A stretch of 64,000 nucleotides of DNA from Salipiger profundus (GCF_001969385.1 NZ_CP014796.1:1257501-1321500); one strand, 5' to 3'; numbered from the stretch's first letter, positions 1 through 10,783 are shown. Program-made: numbers and translations. The notes: generated from the sequence alone by a model not told the origin.

Positions 1-466
1 CGTGGCCCGCGCGCTCGGGTTGCCCGAGCGCGACGTGCACGCGGGCCTCGCGCCCGAGGACAAGGTCGCGCTGCTGCGCGACCTGCCCCGCCCGCTGGGG
101 TTCCTCGGGGACGGGCTCAACGACACCGGCGCGCTGGTCGCGGCGGACGTGGGGATCGCGGTGAGCGAGGCCAACAGCGCCAGCGTCGCCGTGGCCGACG
201 TGGTGCTGACGCGCGGCGGTCTCACCGGGGTGCTGCGGGCCTGCACGCTCTCGCGACGGGCGCGCGCGGTGCTGCGTCAGAACCTCGGGTTCGCGCTGGT
301 CTACAATCTTGCGGCGCTGGTGCTGGCCTTCGAGGGCGCGGTGCCGCCCGCCGCCGCCGCGCTGGCGATGACGGCAAGCTCGCTGACGGTGCTCGCCAAT
401 GCCTCGCGGCTGGCGCGCAACGGCTCCCGCCCCAAGCCCGCGCCCACGGCAAGAACCACCGCCTGA
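1..466 (+). CDS. Heavy-metal (copper-type) P-type ATPase, C-terminal fragment
   Basis: This is the 3' end of a P-type ATPase whose start lies before the window; about 154 residues are visible. The hinge motif GDGLNDTGAL of the phosphorylation/ATP-binding domain lies near fragment residues 36-45. It is followed by the last two membrane helices, which carry the YN and MTASS patterns seen in Cu+-type (P1B) exporters. These pumps move copper across the inner membrane, either for detoxification or for loading periplasmic and respiratory cuproproteins. A copper role would suit the CuA/CuB oxidase at 17-21 kb, but metal specificity cannot be proved from the C-terminus alone. The gene converges on the minus-strand operon ending at 483, with only 16 bases between. 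Family is secure; copper specificity is likely. Confidence 0.85.
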   Translation, partial: VARALGLPERDVHAGLAPEDKVALLRDLPRPLGFLGDGLNDTGALVAADVGIAVSEANSASVAVADVVLTRGGLTGVLRACTLSRRARAVLRQNLGFALVYNLAALVLAFEGAVPPAAAALAMTASSLTVLANASRLARNGSRPKPAPTARTTA

Positions 467-482
467 CCCGCGCGACCGCGTC

Positions 483-911
483 CTACTGGATCGTGATATC
501 GACTCGCTGGCTCTCGCCGGTGGAGCCGGGGATCTTCAGGTAATACTGTCCCGGCTTGATCGCGAGGAACTCGATCTCCATGGTGCCTTCCTCGTCGAAC
601 TCGACGCTTTCCACGCCGTAGGGCCGGATCTCGAGCCCGTTCACCACGACCTCGTTGACCCAGATCGCCCGGAAGAAGCCCGGCCCCTCCAGCCCCAGTT
701 CGCCCGAGCCGTCTGCCTCGATCTCGAGCTCGTAGAGCATCCCCGATTTCAGCGTGATCGGCCCGTCGGCAAGCGGCTTGCCGACCGAGAGGGTGATCTC
801 GGGCATCTCGCCCGTGTTGGTGTTCGACAGGACGCCGGCGAAGCCGAAGTCATGCGCGGCGACGGGACAGGCGGCAATCACGAGGGCCGCGGCAAGGGCG
901 AAAGGTTTCAT
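483..911 (-). CDS. Small exported protein, possibly cupredoxin-like
   Basis: A 142-residue protein with a clear Sec signal peptide (cleavage near AAHDFGF), then an all-beta-looking domain rich in acidic residues. No CXXCH or clear copper-ligand set is visible, so the cupredoxin-like label rests only on size, export and predicted beta content. I chose the ATG at 911 over the one at 920 because a GAAGGA ribosome site sits 9 bases before 911 but directly abuts 920. It is the last gene of the minus operon starting at 4821, lying 13 bases after the ABC ATPase. That context ties it to the PQQ-dehydrogenase-associated system. Function is unknown. Confidence 0.7.
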   Translation of the reverse strand: MKPFALAAALVIAACPVAAHDFGFAGVLSNTNTGEMPEITLSVGKPLADGPITLKSGMLYELEIEADGSGELGLEGPGFFRAIWVNEVVVNGLEIRPYGVESVEFDEEGTMEIEFLAIKPGQYYLKIPGSTGESQRVDITIQ

Positions 912-924
912 GTGGAACATTCCT

Positions 925-1596
925 TCAGATCAGGTGGGGACAAAGCGTGGCAGGCGTGCCGCGCAACTCGAGAACCCGGCTGGCAAGGCGGTCCGCCTCG
1001 GCTCTGGCATGGGTGACGAAGATCGTCGCCGGGCAGGCCTCGGCGATCAGGGTTTCGGTCAGGGCAAGCATCGCCTCGGCAAGCTCGGGATCGAGCGAGA
1101 CGAAGGGCTCGTCCATGATCAGCATCTCGGGCTTGCCGGCAAAGGCCCGCGCCAGCGCCAGCCGCCGCTGCTGGCCAAGCGACAGGCTGCGCGGAAAGGC
1201 ATCCTCGCGATCCTTGAGACCGACGCGGGCAAGAGCCGCGCGGGCGGCGCGCTCGGTCAGATCGGGGTGCACCAGCGTGAGGTTCTGCAGCGCAGTGCGC
1301 CACGGCAGCAGCGTCGGCTCCTGGAACACCATCGCGATGCGTCGGGGGCGCTGCACCTCGCCGTCGAAGTCGGGATCTAGCCCGGCGACGATGCGCAACA
1401 CGGTCGACTTGCCGATCCCCGATGGCCCGAGCAGCGCCACCGTTTCGCCGCGCGCGACCGAGAAATGCACATCGCGCAGCACCTCGGTCGGGCCGAACCG
1501 CTTCGAGTGGATGGCGACGCGGATCGCGGCGGCCTCGGGCGGCGTGGGATGCAGCGGCACGATGCGCCGGTCCTCGGGTCCGCTCCGCGGGATCAT
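925..1596 (-). CDS. ABC transporter ATP-binding protein (SsuB/TauB-like), quinoprotein-associated
   Basis: A 223-residue ABC ATPase. The Walker A motif GPSGIGKS, a Q-loop (VFQEPTLLPW), an unusual signature LSLGQQRR, Walker B LIMDEP and the H-loop VTHAR are all present, so it should hydrolyse ATP. The start at 1596 overlaps the stop of the solute-binding gene as ATGA, implying translational coupling. Its closest families are the nitrate/sulfonate/taurine importers. No membrane permease is encoded in this operon or anywhere else in the window, so its partner must be elsewhere or absent. By context it probably serves an importer linked to PQQ-dehydrogenase metabolism, for example of a metal chelate, cofactor or alcohol-derived compound. 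Substrate unknown. Confidence 0.9.
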   Translation of the reverse strand: MIPRSGPEDRRIVPLHPTPPEAAAIRVAIHSKRFGPTEVLRDVHFSVARGETVALLGPSGIGKSTVLRIVAGLDPDFDGEVQRPRRIAMVFQEPTLLPWRTALQNLTLVHPDLTERAARAALARVGLKDREDAFPRSLSLGQQRRLALARAFAGKPEMLIMDEPFVSLDPELAEAMLALTETLIAEACPATIFVTHARAEADRLASRVLELRGTPATLCPHLI

Positions 1597-2558
1597 TGCA
1601 CCTCGGCGAAAAGCCCGTCGGGCAGGCTGTCCGCCTTGCCGACAAGCTCTTCCCCTCCGAGTTCCGCCATCAGCGAGAGCAGCTTCCCCGCGGCCTCCGC
1701 ATCGACCGGTCCACGCGCCGGAACGCCCCCCAGCCAGTCGTCGCGAAGCTGCTCGAACTCCGCGTCGCTTTTCGCGTTCATCTGCGGGCGCAGCGTCTCC
1801 CATGCGGCCATGTCGTCGGCGAGCATCGCCTTGGCCTCGCGGCTGGCCTCGTAGAACGCTTGAGCGAGCCCCTCGTGCGCGTCGAGGAAATCGCCCTTGA
1901 AGTAGTAACTGAGCAGCGGCACGTCCGGATCGAGCCCAAGCCCCTCGGCCGCCGCCTCGACCGAGATCAGCTCGCGCATGCCGCCGGCCTTCATCTTCGC
2001 AAGGAAGTGCCAGAAGTTGATCGCCCCGGCGTAGTCGCCCGAAAGCCCCGACTTGAAGATCAGCGGCGGCGCACCGAAGACCTGCTCGGTCCCGGCCTTG
2101 AGGTCCATTTCGTATTCCTGCTGCGCGTAGGCCCGCAGGATCAGCCAGGACTTGTCGAGCGGACCGCCCGCGATGCCGATCTTGCCGCCGGCGAGATCCC
2201 GGAGGCTCTCGGCCTCCGACTCCCCGGGCACCACGACACCGCCCACGGCGCGCGAATAGGGCACGGCGACGTAGTCCTTGCCGTCCGCCCGCTGGCGGGC
2301 GATCCAGATCCAGTCGGCCACCGCCATGTCGGCCTCGCCGCCCTCGACGGCGATGCGGGTGGCCCCGTTGTCGGCATAGGGCATGACCTCGAGCCGAAAG
2401 CCGTGCTTCTCGTCGAGCCCGTTCTCGCTGATGGTGCTCAGCTCCCAGTTCACGGTGCCGATCTTGAGCACCGCCGCGCGGATCACCGGCAGATCCTGCG
2501 CCATGGCGCTACCGGCAAGGCAGAACGCGGCAAGGGTCGTGGCGATACGTGTCAGCAT
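1593..2558 (-). CDS. ABC solute-binding protein (SsuA/THI5-like), quinoprotein-associated
   Basis: A 321-residue periplasmic binding protein. A signal peptide ends at AMAQD, and the mature protein starts with a beta-strand/loop (VLKIGTVNWEL) typical of the SsuA/THI5-like type 2 fold. The ATG at 2558 is preceded by a strong GGAGGAG site. The gene follows the beta-propeller gene after 95 bases and couples to the ATPase by an ATGA overlap. The family binds small organic anions, thiamine precursors or similar ligands. In methylotroph xox/lut loci, binding proteins of this kind accompany lanthanide-dependent dehydrogenases. The actual ligand cannot be read from the sequence. Confidence 0.85.
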   Translation of the reverse strand: MLTRIATTLAAFCLAGSAMAQDLPVIRAAVLKIGTVNWELSTISENGLDEKHGFRLEVMPYADNGATRIAVEGGEADMAVADWIWIARQRADGKDYVAVPYSRAVGGVVVPGESEAESLRDLAGGKIGIAGGPLDKSWLILRAYAQQEYEMDLKAGTEQVFGAPPLIFKSGLSGDYAGAINFWHFLAKMKAGGMRELISVEAAAEGLGLDPDVPLLSYYFKGDFLDAHEGLAQAFYEASREAKAMLADDMAAWETLRPQMNAKSDAEFEQLRDDWLGGVPARGPVDAEAAGKLLSLMAELGGEELVGKADSLPDGLFAEVQ

Positions 2559-2653
2559 GTTGTCTCCTCCCCCGGGGCCGAACGGGCCCGTCTCCGGTTG
2601 TGGCGCCGCCGGCCGCGCGCTGTCCACACGACCAAAGGCGCAGGCGCGCGGCC

Positions 2654-3637
2654 TCAGTCGGGCGTGATCGCCACGCCCCAGGGCTGCTGGCCCACCTGCA
2701 CCGACTTGATGGCCTTCTCGGCCGCCACGTCGATCACTGTGATGTCGTTGGAATTGCCGTTGGTCGTGACGAGGTATTCCTCGCCCGGCGTGAAGGCCAT
2801 CTGCCAGACGCGCTGCCCGACCATGATGTAGTCGAGCACCTCGAGCGAGGCGCCGTCGATCACCGCCACGCGGTTCGCCGGCCCCAGCGCGACGAAGATG
2901 CGGCTTCCGTCCTGCGTTGCCTTGACGCCCACGGGCTGCAACCACTCGGGCAGCACGCCCGGCACCTCGAAGCCGATCTTCTGCGACAGTGTCGGCGTAC
3001 CGTCCTCGGCGATGTCGATGACGCTCACGGTGCCGCCGATCTCGGCGCTGACGAAGAGCCGCGAGCCGTCCGAGAGATACTCGGCGTAGCGCGGCCGCTG
3101 GTCGACCAGCACGTTGTGCTTGATCTCATAGTCCTCCGTCGAGATGAAATGCGCCATGTTGGTGGTCTCGGAAGTGTTCACCACCCACTTCTCGTCGGGG
3201 GAAATGGCCATCCCCTCGGGCTCGACGCCCACCGGCACCTCGGCAAGGATCTTCCGGCTCTCGGTGTCGGTCACGGTGACGAGGTTGTCGTCCTCGTTGG
3301 CGATGTAGAGCGGCGAGCCTTCCGGATCGAGCACGAAGAGCTCGGGATCGGGGCCGGACGGCAGGGTGTAAAGCTCCTGATAGGTGTCGGTGTCGAAGAC
3401 CCGCACGGTGTCGTCGTCCGACGCGCAGACGTAGAGCAGCTTGCCGTCCGGCGAGAGCGTGATGCCGCGCGGGCGGTTGCCTCCGTCGAACTCGGTCAGC
3501 ACCTCCCAGCTGTCGGTATCGACCACGGTGATGGTGTTGCCACGTTCGTTCGAGACAAAGGCCTTGCCGGCGAAGGCGCCGGAAGCGGCGAGACAGAGCG
3601 CGGCGGTGAGCAGGGGTCGGATCATCGGCATCCTCAT
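2654..3637 (-). CDS. PQQ-dependent catabolism-associated YVTN beta-propeller protein
   Basis: A 327-residue exported beta-propeller. After a signal peptide (cut near AFAGKAF) come repeated blades with VxVxDTxxxxV strands, SPDG turns and GxxPxG motifs, the YVTN pattern. The ATG at 3637 overlaps the stop of the preceding binding protein as ATGA, which is why I prefer it to the ATGs at 3631 and 3625. Proteins of this family sit beside PQQ-dependent alcohol dehydrogenases in many proteobacteria, and a YVTN-type protein is also known from lanthanide-utilisation loci, but no biochemical role is established. It may act as a periplasmic scaffold or binding protein. A second propeller lies at 6001-6954 on the opposite strand. 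Confidence 0.85.
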   Translation of the reverse strand: MRMPMIRPLLTAALCLAASGAFAGKAFVSNERGNTITVVDTDSWEVLTEFDGGNRPRGITLSPDGKLLYVCASDDDTVRVFDTDTYQELYTLPSGPDPELFVLDPEGSPLYIANEDDNLVTVTDTESRKILAEVPVGVEPEGMAISPDEKWVVNTSETTNMAHFISTEDYEIKHNVLVDQRPRYAEYLSDGSRLFVSAEIGGTVSVIDIAEDGTPTLSQKIGFEVPGVLPEWLQPVGVKATQDGSRIFVALGPANRVAVIDGASLEVLDYIMVGQRVWQMAFTPGEEYLVTTNGNSNDITVIDVAAEKAIKSVQVGQQPWGVAITPD

Positions 3638-4821
3638 TCGAAGGCGGAACATTGCGACTCGGGCTCGTCGAGCCCCAGCGTGTCGAGCGGCGAGCGCTGG
3701 TGCAGGAAACCTTCCTGCGGGCTCACGCTCACGGTGATGCGGTCGTCGTAGAGCAGGATCGGCTGGCGCAGCTGGCCGTTCCAGCCGCGAAACGTCACCT
3801 TCTGGCCCTTGAAGGCCGCCAGTTCGAAGGCGTCGGAGAGGATGTAGTCCTCGATCGTCTCCGGGTCGGTTGAAGAGGTGCGGGTCACCGCCTCGCCCAG
3901 CACCCGCAGCGCGAGCCAAGTGTTGTAGTCCTCTTCCCGGATATGGCGTCGGGTCAACTCCTCGAAGCGGTTCTGGAACTGCGTCGCACCCCAGGCCTCG
4001 TGGGCGCCGTGCATGGTGACCGGACGCAGGCCGGCGCTGCCCATCACCGGCCGCGGGGTCCAGAGGTGATACGGCAGGTAGGCGGCGAAATAGTCGGTGG
4101 CATCGGCGGCGATCACCACGTCGTGCGGTTCGGTCCGCTGCATGAAGGTCGGCAGCTGGCGCTGCACGAGCACGTGGCCGCTGTCGGTGCGACGGCTGCC
4201 GCCGGTATCCTCGAACTCGCGCTCCTCGACGATTTGCGCCCCGAACTTGCGCGCGGCCCGGCGGTAGGCCTCGGCCAGCGCGCGATCCTCGGGGTTCGAG
4301 CCCGTCACCAGCACCCAGCGCTTCCACTGCTTCCATATGGCGAACTGCGCCACCGCATCGGCCTTCATCGCGTAGGACGGCGCGATCTGCAGGAGGTTCG
4401 GCCGGCAGTCCTCGCTGCGCAGCGAGATCGCCTCGGCGCGGCTGCTGAAGACCAGCGCGCCTGCCTCGGCCGCCTGTTCGGTCAGCGCCAGGAGCTCGGG
4501 CGCCTTCGCATCGACGACGATGTAACGGATGCCGTCCCCGAGAAAGCCCTCAAGCGCCTCGGCGGCGTCCTCCGGCGAGGCGCTCGCGGTGACCGTCTCG
4601 TAGGTGTGGCCCATGAAGCGGCCGGTGGTGCCATTGTCCTCGTCGGCAAGCTGCGCCCCGGCAAAGGCGAGGTCGTCGGGCCGCAGGTCGTAGCGCGAGA
4701 TCGGCAGCAGCGTCGGGTAGTCCACCCGCAGCACCGCGGCGCGCACATCGAGCGCCTGCGCGGCGACCGCGGAGACGGCCAGACAGGCCGCCGCCAGCAG
4801 CGGCAGAAGCGGTTTCGGCAA
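3634..4821 (-). CDS. ABC substrate-binding protein of the PQQ-dependent alcohol dehydrogenase type (Leu/urea-binding fold)
   Basis: A 395-residue type 1 periplasmic binding protein, first gene of the minus operon. I place the start at the TTG at 4821, with a GGGAGG site 5-6 bases upstream, because it opens directly into a normal signal peptide (LPKPLLPLL... cut near AQALDV). The upstream ATG at 4944 would add about 41 residues unlike any leader. The body resembles branched-chain amino acid/urea-type receptors and the family annotated as 'ABC transporter substrate-binding protein, PQQ-dependent alcohol dehydrogenase system'. It lacks a cognate permease here. Ligand unknown. Confidence 0.82.
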   Translation of the reverse strand: MPKPLLPLLAAACLAVSAVAAQALDVRAAVLRVDYPTLLPISRYDLRPDDLAFAGAQLADEDNGTTGRFMGHTYETVTASASPEDAAEALEGFLGDGIRYIVVDAKAPELLALTEQAAEAGALVFSSRAEAISLRSEDCRPNLLQIAPSYAMKADAVAQFAIWKQWKRWVLVTGSNPEDRALAEAYRRAARKFGAQIVEEREFEDTGGSRRTDSGHVLVQRQLPTFMQRTEPHDVVIAADATDYFAAYLPYHLWTPRPVMGSAGLRPVTMHGAHEAWGATQFQNRFEELTRRHIREEDYNTWLALRVLGEAVTRTSSTDPETIEDYILSDAFELAAFKGQKVTFRGWNGQLRQPILLYDDRITVSVSPQEGFLHQRSPLDTLGLDEPESQCSAFE

Positions 4822-4977
4822 TCTATCCTCCCATTCCGCCCGGTCCGGGCGGCTCCTCCGGGTCTCACTCTGCCTTTTGGGGGCGGATGCGAGAAACCGA
4901 TACTTTTGGTGCGGTTGCGGGATCGAGGGTAGCGGGAGCAGCATGGAGCGCGACTCTTAATTTCTAAGAAGGCAGCG
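4822..4977. promoter_or_regulatory. Divergent intergenic region between two quinoprotein-associated operons
   Basis: These 156 bases separate the minus operon (start 4821) from the plus operon (start 4978) and must contain the promoters for both. A GAAGG ribosome site lies about 5 bases before the ATG at 4978. I cannot identify convincing -35/-10 boxes or an operator by eye. Shared placement suggests the two sets are co-regulated. Confidence 0.5.
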
Positions 4978-5469
4978 ATGCTGACACGCGCGATCATCCT
5001 GGCGCTCATGTTTTGCGGCACGGCGCAAGCCGGCGAGACCGTGGCCTTTTTCGGGATCACCTTCCTCGACTCCTCGCTGCAGACGGCCGAGCTCGGGCAG
5101 GACCCGGACGAGATCGCTCGGATTGCCATGCTGGAAGAGATGGTGCGCGACCGGTTCACCGAGGAGGGCTACGAGCTGCTGGACCTTGCCCCCGTGGCCG
5201 AGGATCTAGACCGCATCGTGAACCCCGCGAAATGCTACGGCTGCGACACCCGCATGGCGACCAGGCTGGGCGCGGATTACGCGCTGGTGGGCGAGGTGCA
5301 GAAGACCTCGAACCTGATCCTGTCGATGAACCTGCAGATGCGCGACGCCGCGAGCGGCGACATGGTCAAGGGCCGCGTCGTCGACATCCGCTCGAACACC
5401 GACGAAAGCTGGCAGCGCGGCATGCGCTACATCTTGAAAACCACGTTCTTCAGGGAGGAGGAAGAATGA
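4978..5469 (+). CDS. Exported DUF3280/DUF2380-like protein
   Basis: A 163-residue exported protein with a signal peptide (cut near AQAGETV) and a mixed alpha/beta domain (VAFFGITFLDSS, then ADYALVGEVQKTS) like the DUF2380/DUF3280 families. A conserved-looking CYGCD pair near residue 87 could be a disulfide or metal site. These proteins recur in PQQ-dehydrogenase loci, but no activity is known. It starts the plus-strand operon 4978-7757 and overlaps the next gene as ATGA. Confidence 0.75.
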   Translation: MLTRAIILALMFCGTAQAGETVAFFGITFLDSSLQTAELGQDPDEIARIAMLEEMVRDRFTEEGYELLDLAPVAEDLDRIVNPAKCYGCDTRMATRLGADYALVGEVQKTSNLILSMNLQMRDAASGDMVKGRVVDIRSNTDESWQRGMRYILKTTFFREEEE

Positions 5470-6017
5470 ATAGACGCAGGTTCGTCATGGCCGCCACGGC
5501 GCTCGCGCTGATGCCCGCCATGGCGCTGGCCCATGGCCCGACACGCCAGAAGGTGACCGTCACCACCGAGGTCGCCGCAGAGCCGGCCGAGGTCTGGGAG
5601 GCCATCGGCGATTTCCAGGATCTCACGTGGCACCCGGCGGTGGTTTCGCAGAGCGGCGAGGGCGGCAACGAGATCGACGCCACGCGCGAGCTCTACCTCA
5701 GCGACCAGGGCGCCGACGGGCCGATGATCTCGGAAGTGCTCTACAAGTACTCCGACGAGAAGATGTCCTACAGCTACCGCATCACGGATGTGGCGGTCGA
5801 GGTGCTGCCGGTCACCAACTACTCGTCGCACCTCACGGTGATGCCGCGCGACGGCGGCGGCTCCGTCGTGGAATGGCGGGGCGCCTTCTACCGGGGCTAT
5901 CCCAACAACGACCCGCCCCCCGAGCTGAACGACGAGGCCGCCATCGCGGCAGTAACCGCCGTCTACGAGGCGGGGCTCGAGGCGCTGGTCGAGCGGTTCG
6001 GTGCGCCCTCTTCGTAA
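5466..6017 (+). CDS. Exported SRPBCC (START-like) protein
   Basis: A 183-residue protein with a twin-arginine-like leader (MNRRRFVMAATA, cut near ALAHGP) and a START/polyketide-cyclase-like domain. The domain shows PAEVWEAIGDFQDLTWHPAV near the start and EWRGAFYR near the end. SRPBCC domains enclose a hydrophobic pocket that binds small ligands. A periplasmic version in a quinoprotein locus suggests binding of a small organic molecule, but the ligand is unknown. The start overlaps the stop of the upstream gene (ATGA), and the next gene begins inside its last codons. Confidence 0.8.
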   Translation: MNRRRFVMAATALALMPAMALAHGPTRQKVTVTTEVAAEPAEVWEAIGDFQDLTWHPAVVSQSGEGGNEIDATRELYLSDQGADGPMISEVLYKYSDEKMSYSYRITDVAVEVLPVTNYSSHLTVMPRDGGGSVVEWRGAFYRGYPNNDPPPELNDEAAIAAVTAVYEAGLEALVERFGAPSS

Positions 6018-6954
6018 CCCGGCCCTCGGGCTGGCCATGATCCTTGCCCTCGCCGCGCTGCCCGCGGCGGGGGACGTCGCCTTTGTCACCTGCCAGAACG
6101 GTGACGCAGTAAGCGTTCTCGACTTGTCCACCGGCGAAGAGACCGCCCGCTGGTCCGTTCCGGGGAAGCCGGCGGGGGTCGCGGTGGGCACGGGCGGCAC
6201 GGCGGTGTTCACCGTGTCGCCCGACAGCAAGACGGTACGGCGCCTCTCGCTCGACGGCGCGGTGCGGGCCGAGGTCACGCTCGACGGCGGCCCCGTCGGC
6301 GTGGCGCATGACGGCCGCCACAGGCGGCTCTTCGTGTCCGACTGGTACAATGCGAGGCTCTGGGTGCTCGACGCCGAGACCCTCGTGCCGCAGGCCGAGC
6401 TGAGCGCTGGCGCAGCCCCTGCGGGGCTGGCCATCTCGCCCGACGGGCGCATCCTCGCCGCCGCCGTGCGCGATGCCGACCAGGTAACGCTCTACGATAC
6501 GGAAACGCTGGCGCCCCTGCATGAGGTGAGCGTCGGAACCCGCCCCTTCGGTCTTGGCTTCGCCCCCGACGGGCGGCTCTTCGCAGGCAATGTCGGCAGC
6601 AACGACGTGACGGTGATCGATCCGGCCTCGGGCGAGGTGCTGGCGACGGTCCCGGTTGGCAAACGCCCCTACGGCGTGGCCTTCGCGGCGGGGCGGGCGT
6701 TCGTGACGAACCAGTATGCGAACACCGTCAGCGTTCTGTCGCTCGACGACCTCTCGACCGTCGCCACGGTCGAGGTCGGCGAATACCCCGAGGGCGTCGC
6801 CGCGACCTCGGACGGCCGCATCGCGGTGGCCAACTGGTTCGACAACACTCTGAGCCTGATCGACGCCGAGACGCTCGAGGTCACCGCCTCGCTCGATACC
6901 GCCGACGGGCCGCGCGCCTTCGGTGCCTTCATCCTCACGGGGGATCTGCCATGA
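6001..6954 (+). CDS. Exported YVTN-family beta-propeller protein (second copy)
   Basis: A 317-residue exported beta-propeller starting at a GTG (6001) that lies within the end of the preceding gene. A signal peptide (cut near AAGDVAF) is followed by about seven YVTN blades with SPDG/APDG turns and VGxxPxG motifs. It is related to, but not a recent duplicate of, the propeller at 2654-3637. Such propellers accompany PQQ-dependent dehydrogenases without a known enzymatic role. It is coupled by ATGA to the SoxYZ-like gene, suggesting fixed stoichiometry or a shared complex. Confidence 0.85.
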   Translation: MRPLRNPALGLAMILALAALPAAGDVAFVTCQNGDAVSVLDLSTGEETARWSVPGKPAGVAVGTGGTAVFTVSPDSKTVRRLSLDGAVRAEVTLDGGPVGVAHDGRHRRLFVSDWYNARLWVLDAETLVPQAELSAGAAPAGLAISPDGRILAAAVRDADQVTLYDTETLAPLHEVSVGTRPFGLGFAPDGRLFAGNVGSNDVTVIDPASGEVLATVPVGKRPYGVAFAAGRAFVTNQYANTVSVLSLDDLSTVATVEVGEYPEGVAATSDGRIAVANWFDNTLSLIDAETLEVTASLDTADGPRAFGAFILTGDLP

Positions 6955-7757
6955 CACGCCTGCCCGTCCTGTTCGCGCTTGCGCTCTTTGCCCTGCCCGC
7001 GTGGGCCGGCGAGTCCTGGGAGACCGTCCGCGCCCAGCTCTACGGCGAACGACCGATGCTCGAGGGCACGGACGTGATCGCGGTCGACGCGCCCTACCGC
7101 ACCGACAACGACGCCCGCACCCGCATCTCCGCGCAGGTGGCGGCGCCACCGGGCGGCGAGATCGCCGAGGTGTCGGTGATCCTCGACGAGAACCCGATGC
7201 CGGTCTCCGCCGTCTTCGCGCTGAAGCAACCCCAGCCGCGCTTCTTCTTCGAGACCACGCTGCGGATCAACGGCCCGACGCCGCTGCACGTGGTGGCCGA
7301 GATGACCGACGGGCGGCTGTTCGTCACCGAAGGCTTCGTCAAGACCTCTGGACAGGGCGCCTGCGCCGCGCCGCCGGGCACCGACCCGGAGGAGGCGCTG
7401 GCCACGCTGGGCGAGATGGTGCTGTCGGTCGCGGACGAGGTGCCGGGCGACGCGGCCCGGCGGCTGGCCGAACTTGCCGCCCGGCTGAAGCGGCTCGACG
7501 TGGATATCTCGCACCCGTCGCACTCGGGGATGCAGATGGACCAGATCACCCTGCTCTTCATCCCCATGCGCTACGTCGAACAGGTCGAGATCGACACCGA
7601 CGGCGGCGGCTACGTCGAGATGACGGGAAGCATCTCGCTGTCGGAGAACCCGCAGGTGAGCCTCTCGGTGCCCGGCACCACGCGCCGCGTGGGCGTGACG
7701 ATGACCGACACCGACGGCACGGTGACCACAGCCGAGAAGGACCTCGCGGGGTTCTGA
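6951..7757 (+). CDS. Quinoprotein dehydrogenase-associated SoxYZ-like carrier (copy 1)
   Basis: A 268-residue exported protein joining a SoxY-like N-terminal half (about residues 30-135) to a SoxZ-like C-terminal half (about 175-265, with the HPSHSGMQMDQIT motif). In true SoxY the substrate is carried on a C-terminal GGCGG cysteine. Here the only cysteine of the protein is C138 in GQGACAAPPG, just after the SoxY half. The family is annotated as a SoxYZ-like carrier of PQQ-dehydrogenase loci, with no proven cargo. A homologue lies at 40050-40874. It ends 8 bases before the convergent ppsA gene. Confidence 0.85.
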   Translation: MTRLPVLFALALFALPAWAGESWETVRAQLYGERPMLEGTDVIAVDAPYRTDNDARTRISAQVAAPPGGEIAEVSVILDENPMPVSAVFALKQPQPRFFFETTLRINGPTPLHVVAEMTDGRLFVTEGFVKTSGQGACAAPPGTDPEEALATLGEMVLSVADEVPGDAARRLAELAARLKRLDVDISHPSHSGMQMDQITLLFIPMRYVEQVEIDTDGGGYVEMTGSISLSENPQVSLSVPGTTRRVGVTMTDTDGTVTTAEKDLAGF

Positions 7758-7765
7758 GCCCCGGC

Positions 7766-10165
<2,400 letters not shown>

Positions 10166-10240
10166 GGCTCCCTCCTCCCGGCGGTGGAGCGAGTCTAGGG
10201 CGCGACCGGACCCGTTGCGTTGATGATGGTCAAGAGCGCT

Positions 10241-10783
10241 TCAGCGCGGCTGCGGCTCGCGCGGCGTGATCTCTTCGGTGGGGAAGTCGTAGAACGTCCA
10301 GCCGTCGGTGCCCTCGGGCAGCCAGTAAACTGTCTCGTAGCCCAGTCCGAGCGCACGTTTGGCGGCGTTCCAGCTCATCCAGCAATCCTGCAGGCAGAAG
10401 AACAGCACCGGCTGGCCCATGTCGCCGCCGGTGGCCTCGGCCAGACCGTCACGGAAGTAGGCCTCGGCGACATCGGCAAGCGCGCCGTAGCCGGTGTTGG
10501 GCAGCCACATGGCGCCGGGAATGCTGTCGCGCGGCTGCTCGTGCCAGATCGTGCCCTCGGGCAGCTTCGCGGGCTTCGGAGGGCGCGGCAGCACGTCGAT
10601 GAACACGGTCTCGCCGGCCTCCCAAAGCGCGTGCGCCTCTTCCGGGCCGACGACCGTGCCCCCCGGCAGCTCCGAGGGCACCGGCGCCCGGTAATGGTCC
10701 ATCCGGTAGCCGTCAGGCACCGCCACCTCGGCCAGCGCGAGCGCGGGCAGAAGCGCCACCGCGACCGCCAGCGCCCGGATCAC
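10241..10783 (-). CDS. PQQ-dependent catabolism-associated CXXCW-type (rhodanese-like) exported protein
   Basis: A 180-residue exported protein starting at a GTG that overlaps the xoxJ stop codon (GTGA). After the signal peptide (cut near ALAEV) comes a rhodanese-like fold: EEAHALWEAGETVFIDVLP, then FFCLQDCWMSWNAAKRA with C130 and C134. In rhodaneses a single cysteine carries persulfide; here there are two cysteines and a tryptophan. It matches the 'PQQ-dependent catabolism-associated CXXCW motif' family. A redox or sulfur-transfer role toward the dehydrogenase, its cytochrome or the SoxYZ-like carriers is plausible but unproven. Confidence 0.87.
   Translation of the reverse strand: MIRALAVAVALLPALALAEVAVPDGYRMDHYRAPVPSELPGGTVVGPEEAHALWEAGETVFIDVLPRPPKPAKLPEGTIWHEQPRDSIPGAMWLPNTGYGALADVAEAYFRDGLAEATGGDMGQPVLFFCLQDCWMSWNAAKRALGLGYETVYWLPEGTDGWTFYDFPTEEITPREPQPR

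Noticed and set aside
4822..4944. Longer ATG start for the binding protein at 3634-4821
   Set aside because: The added 41 residues are unlike a signal peptide, whereas the TTG at 4821 has a good ribosome site and leads into a leader.
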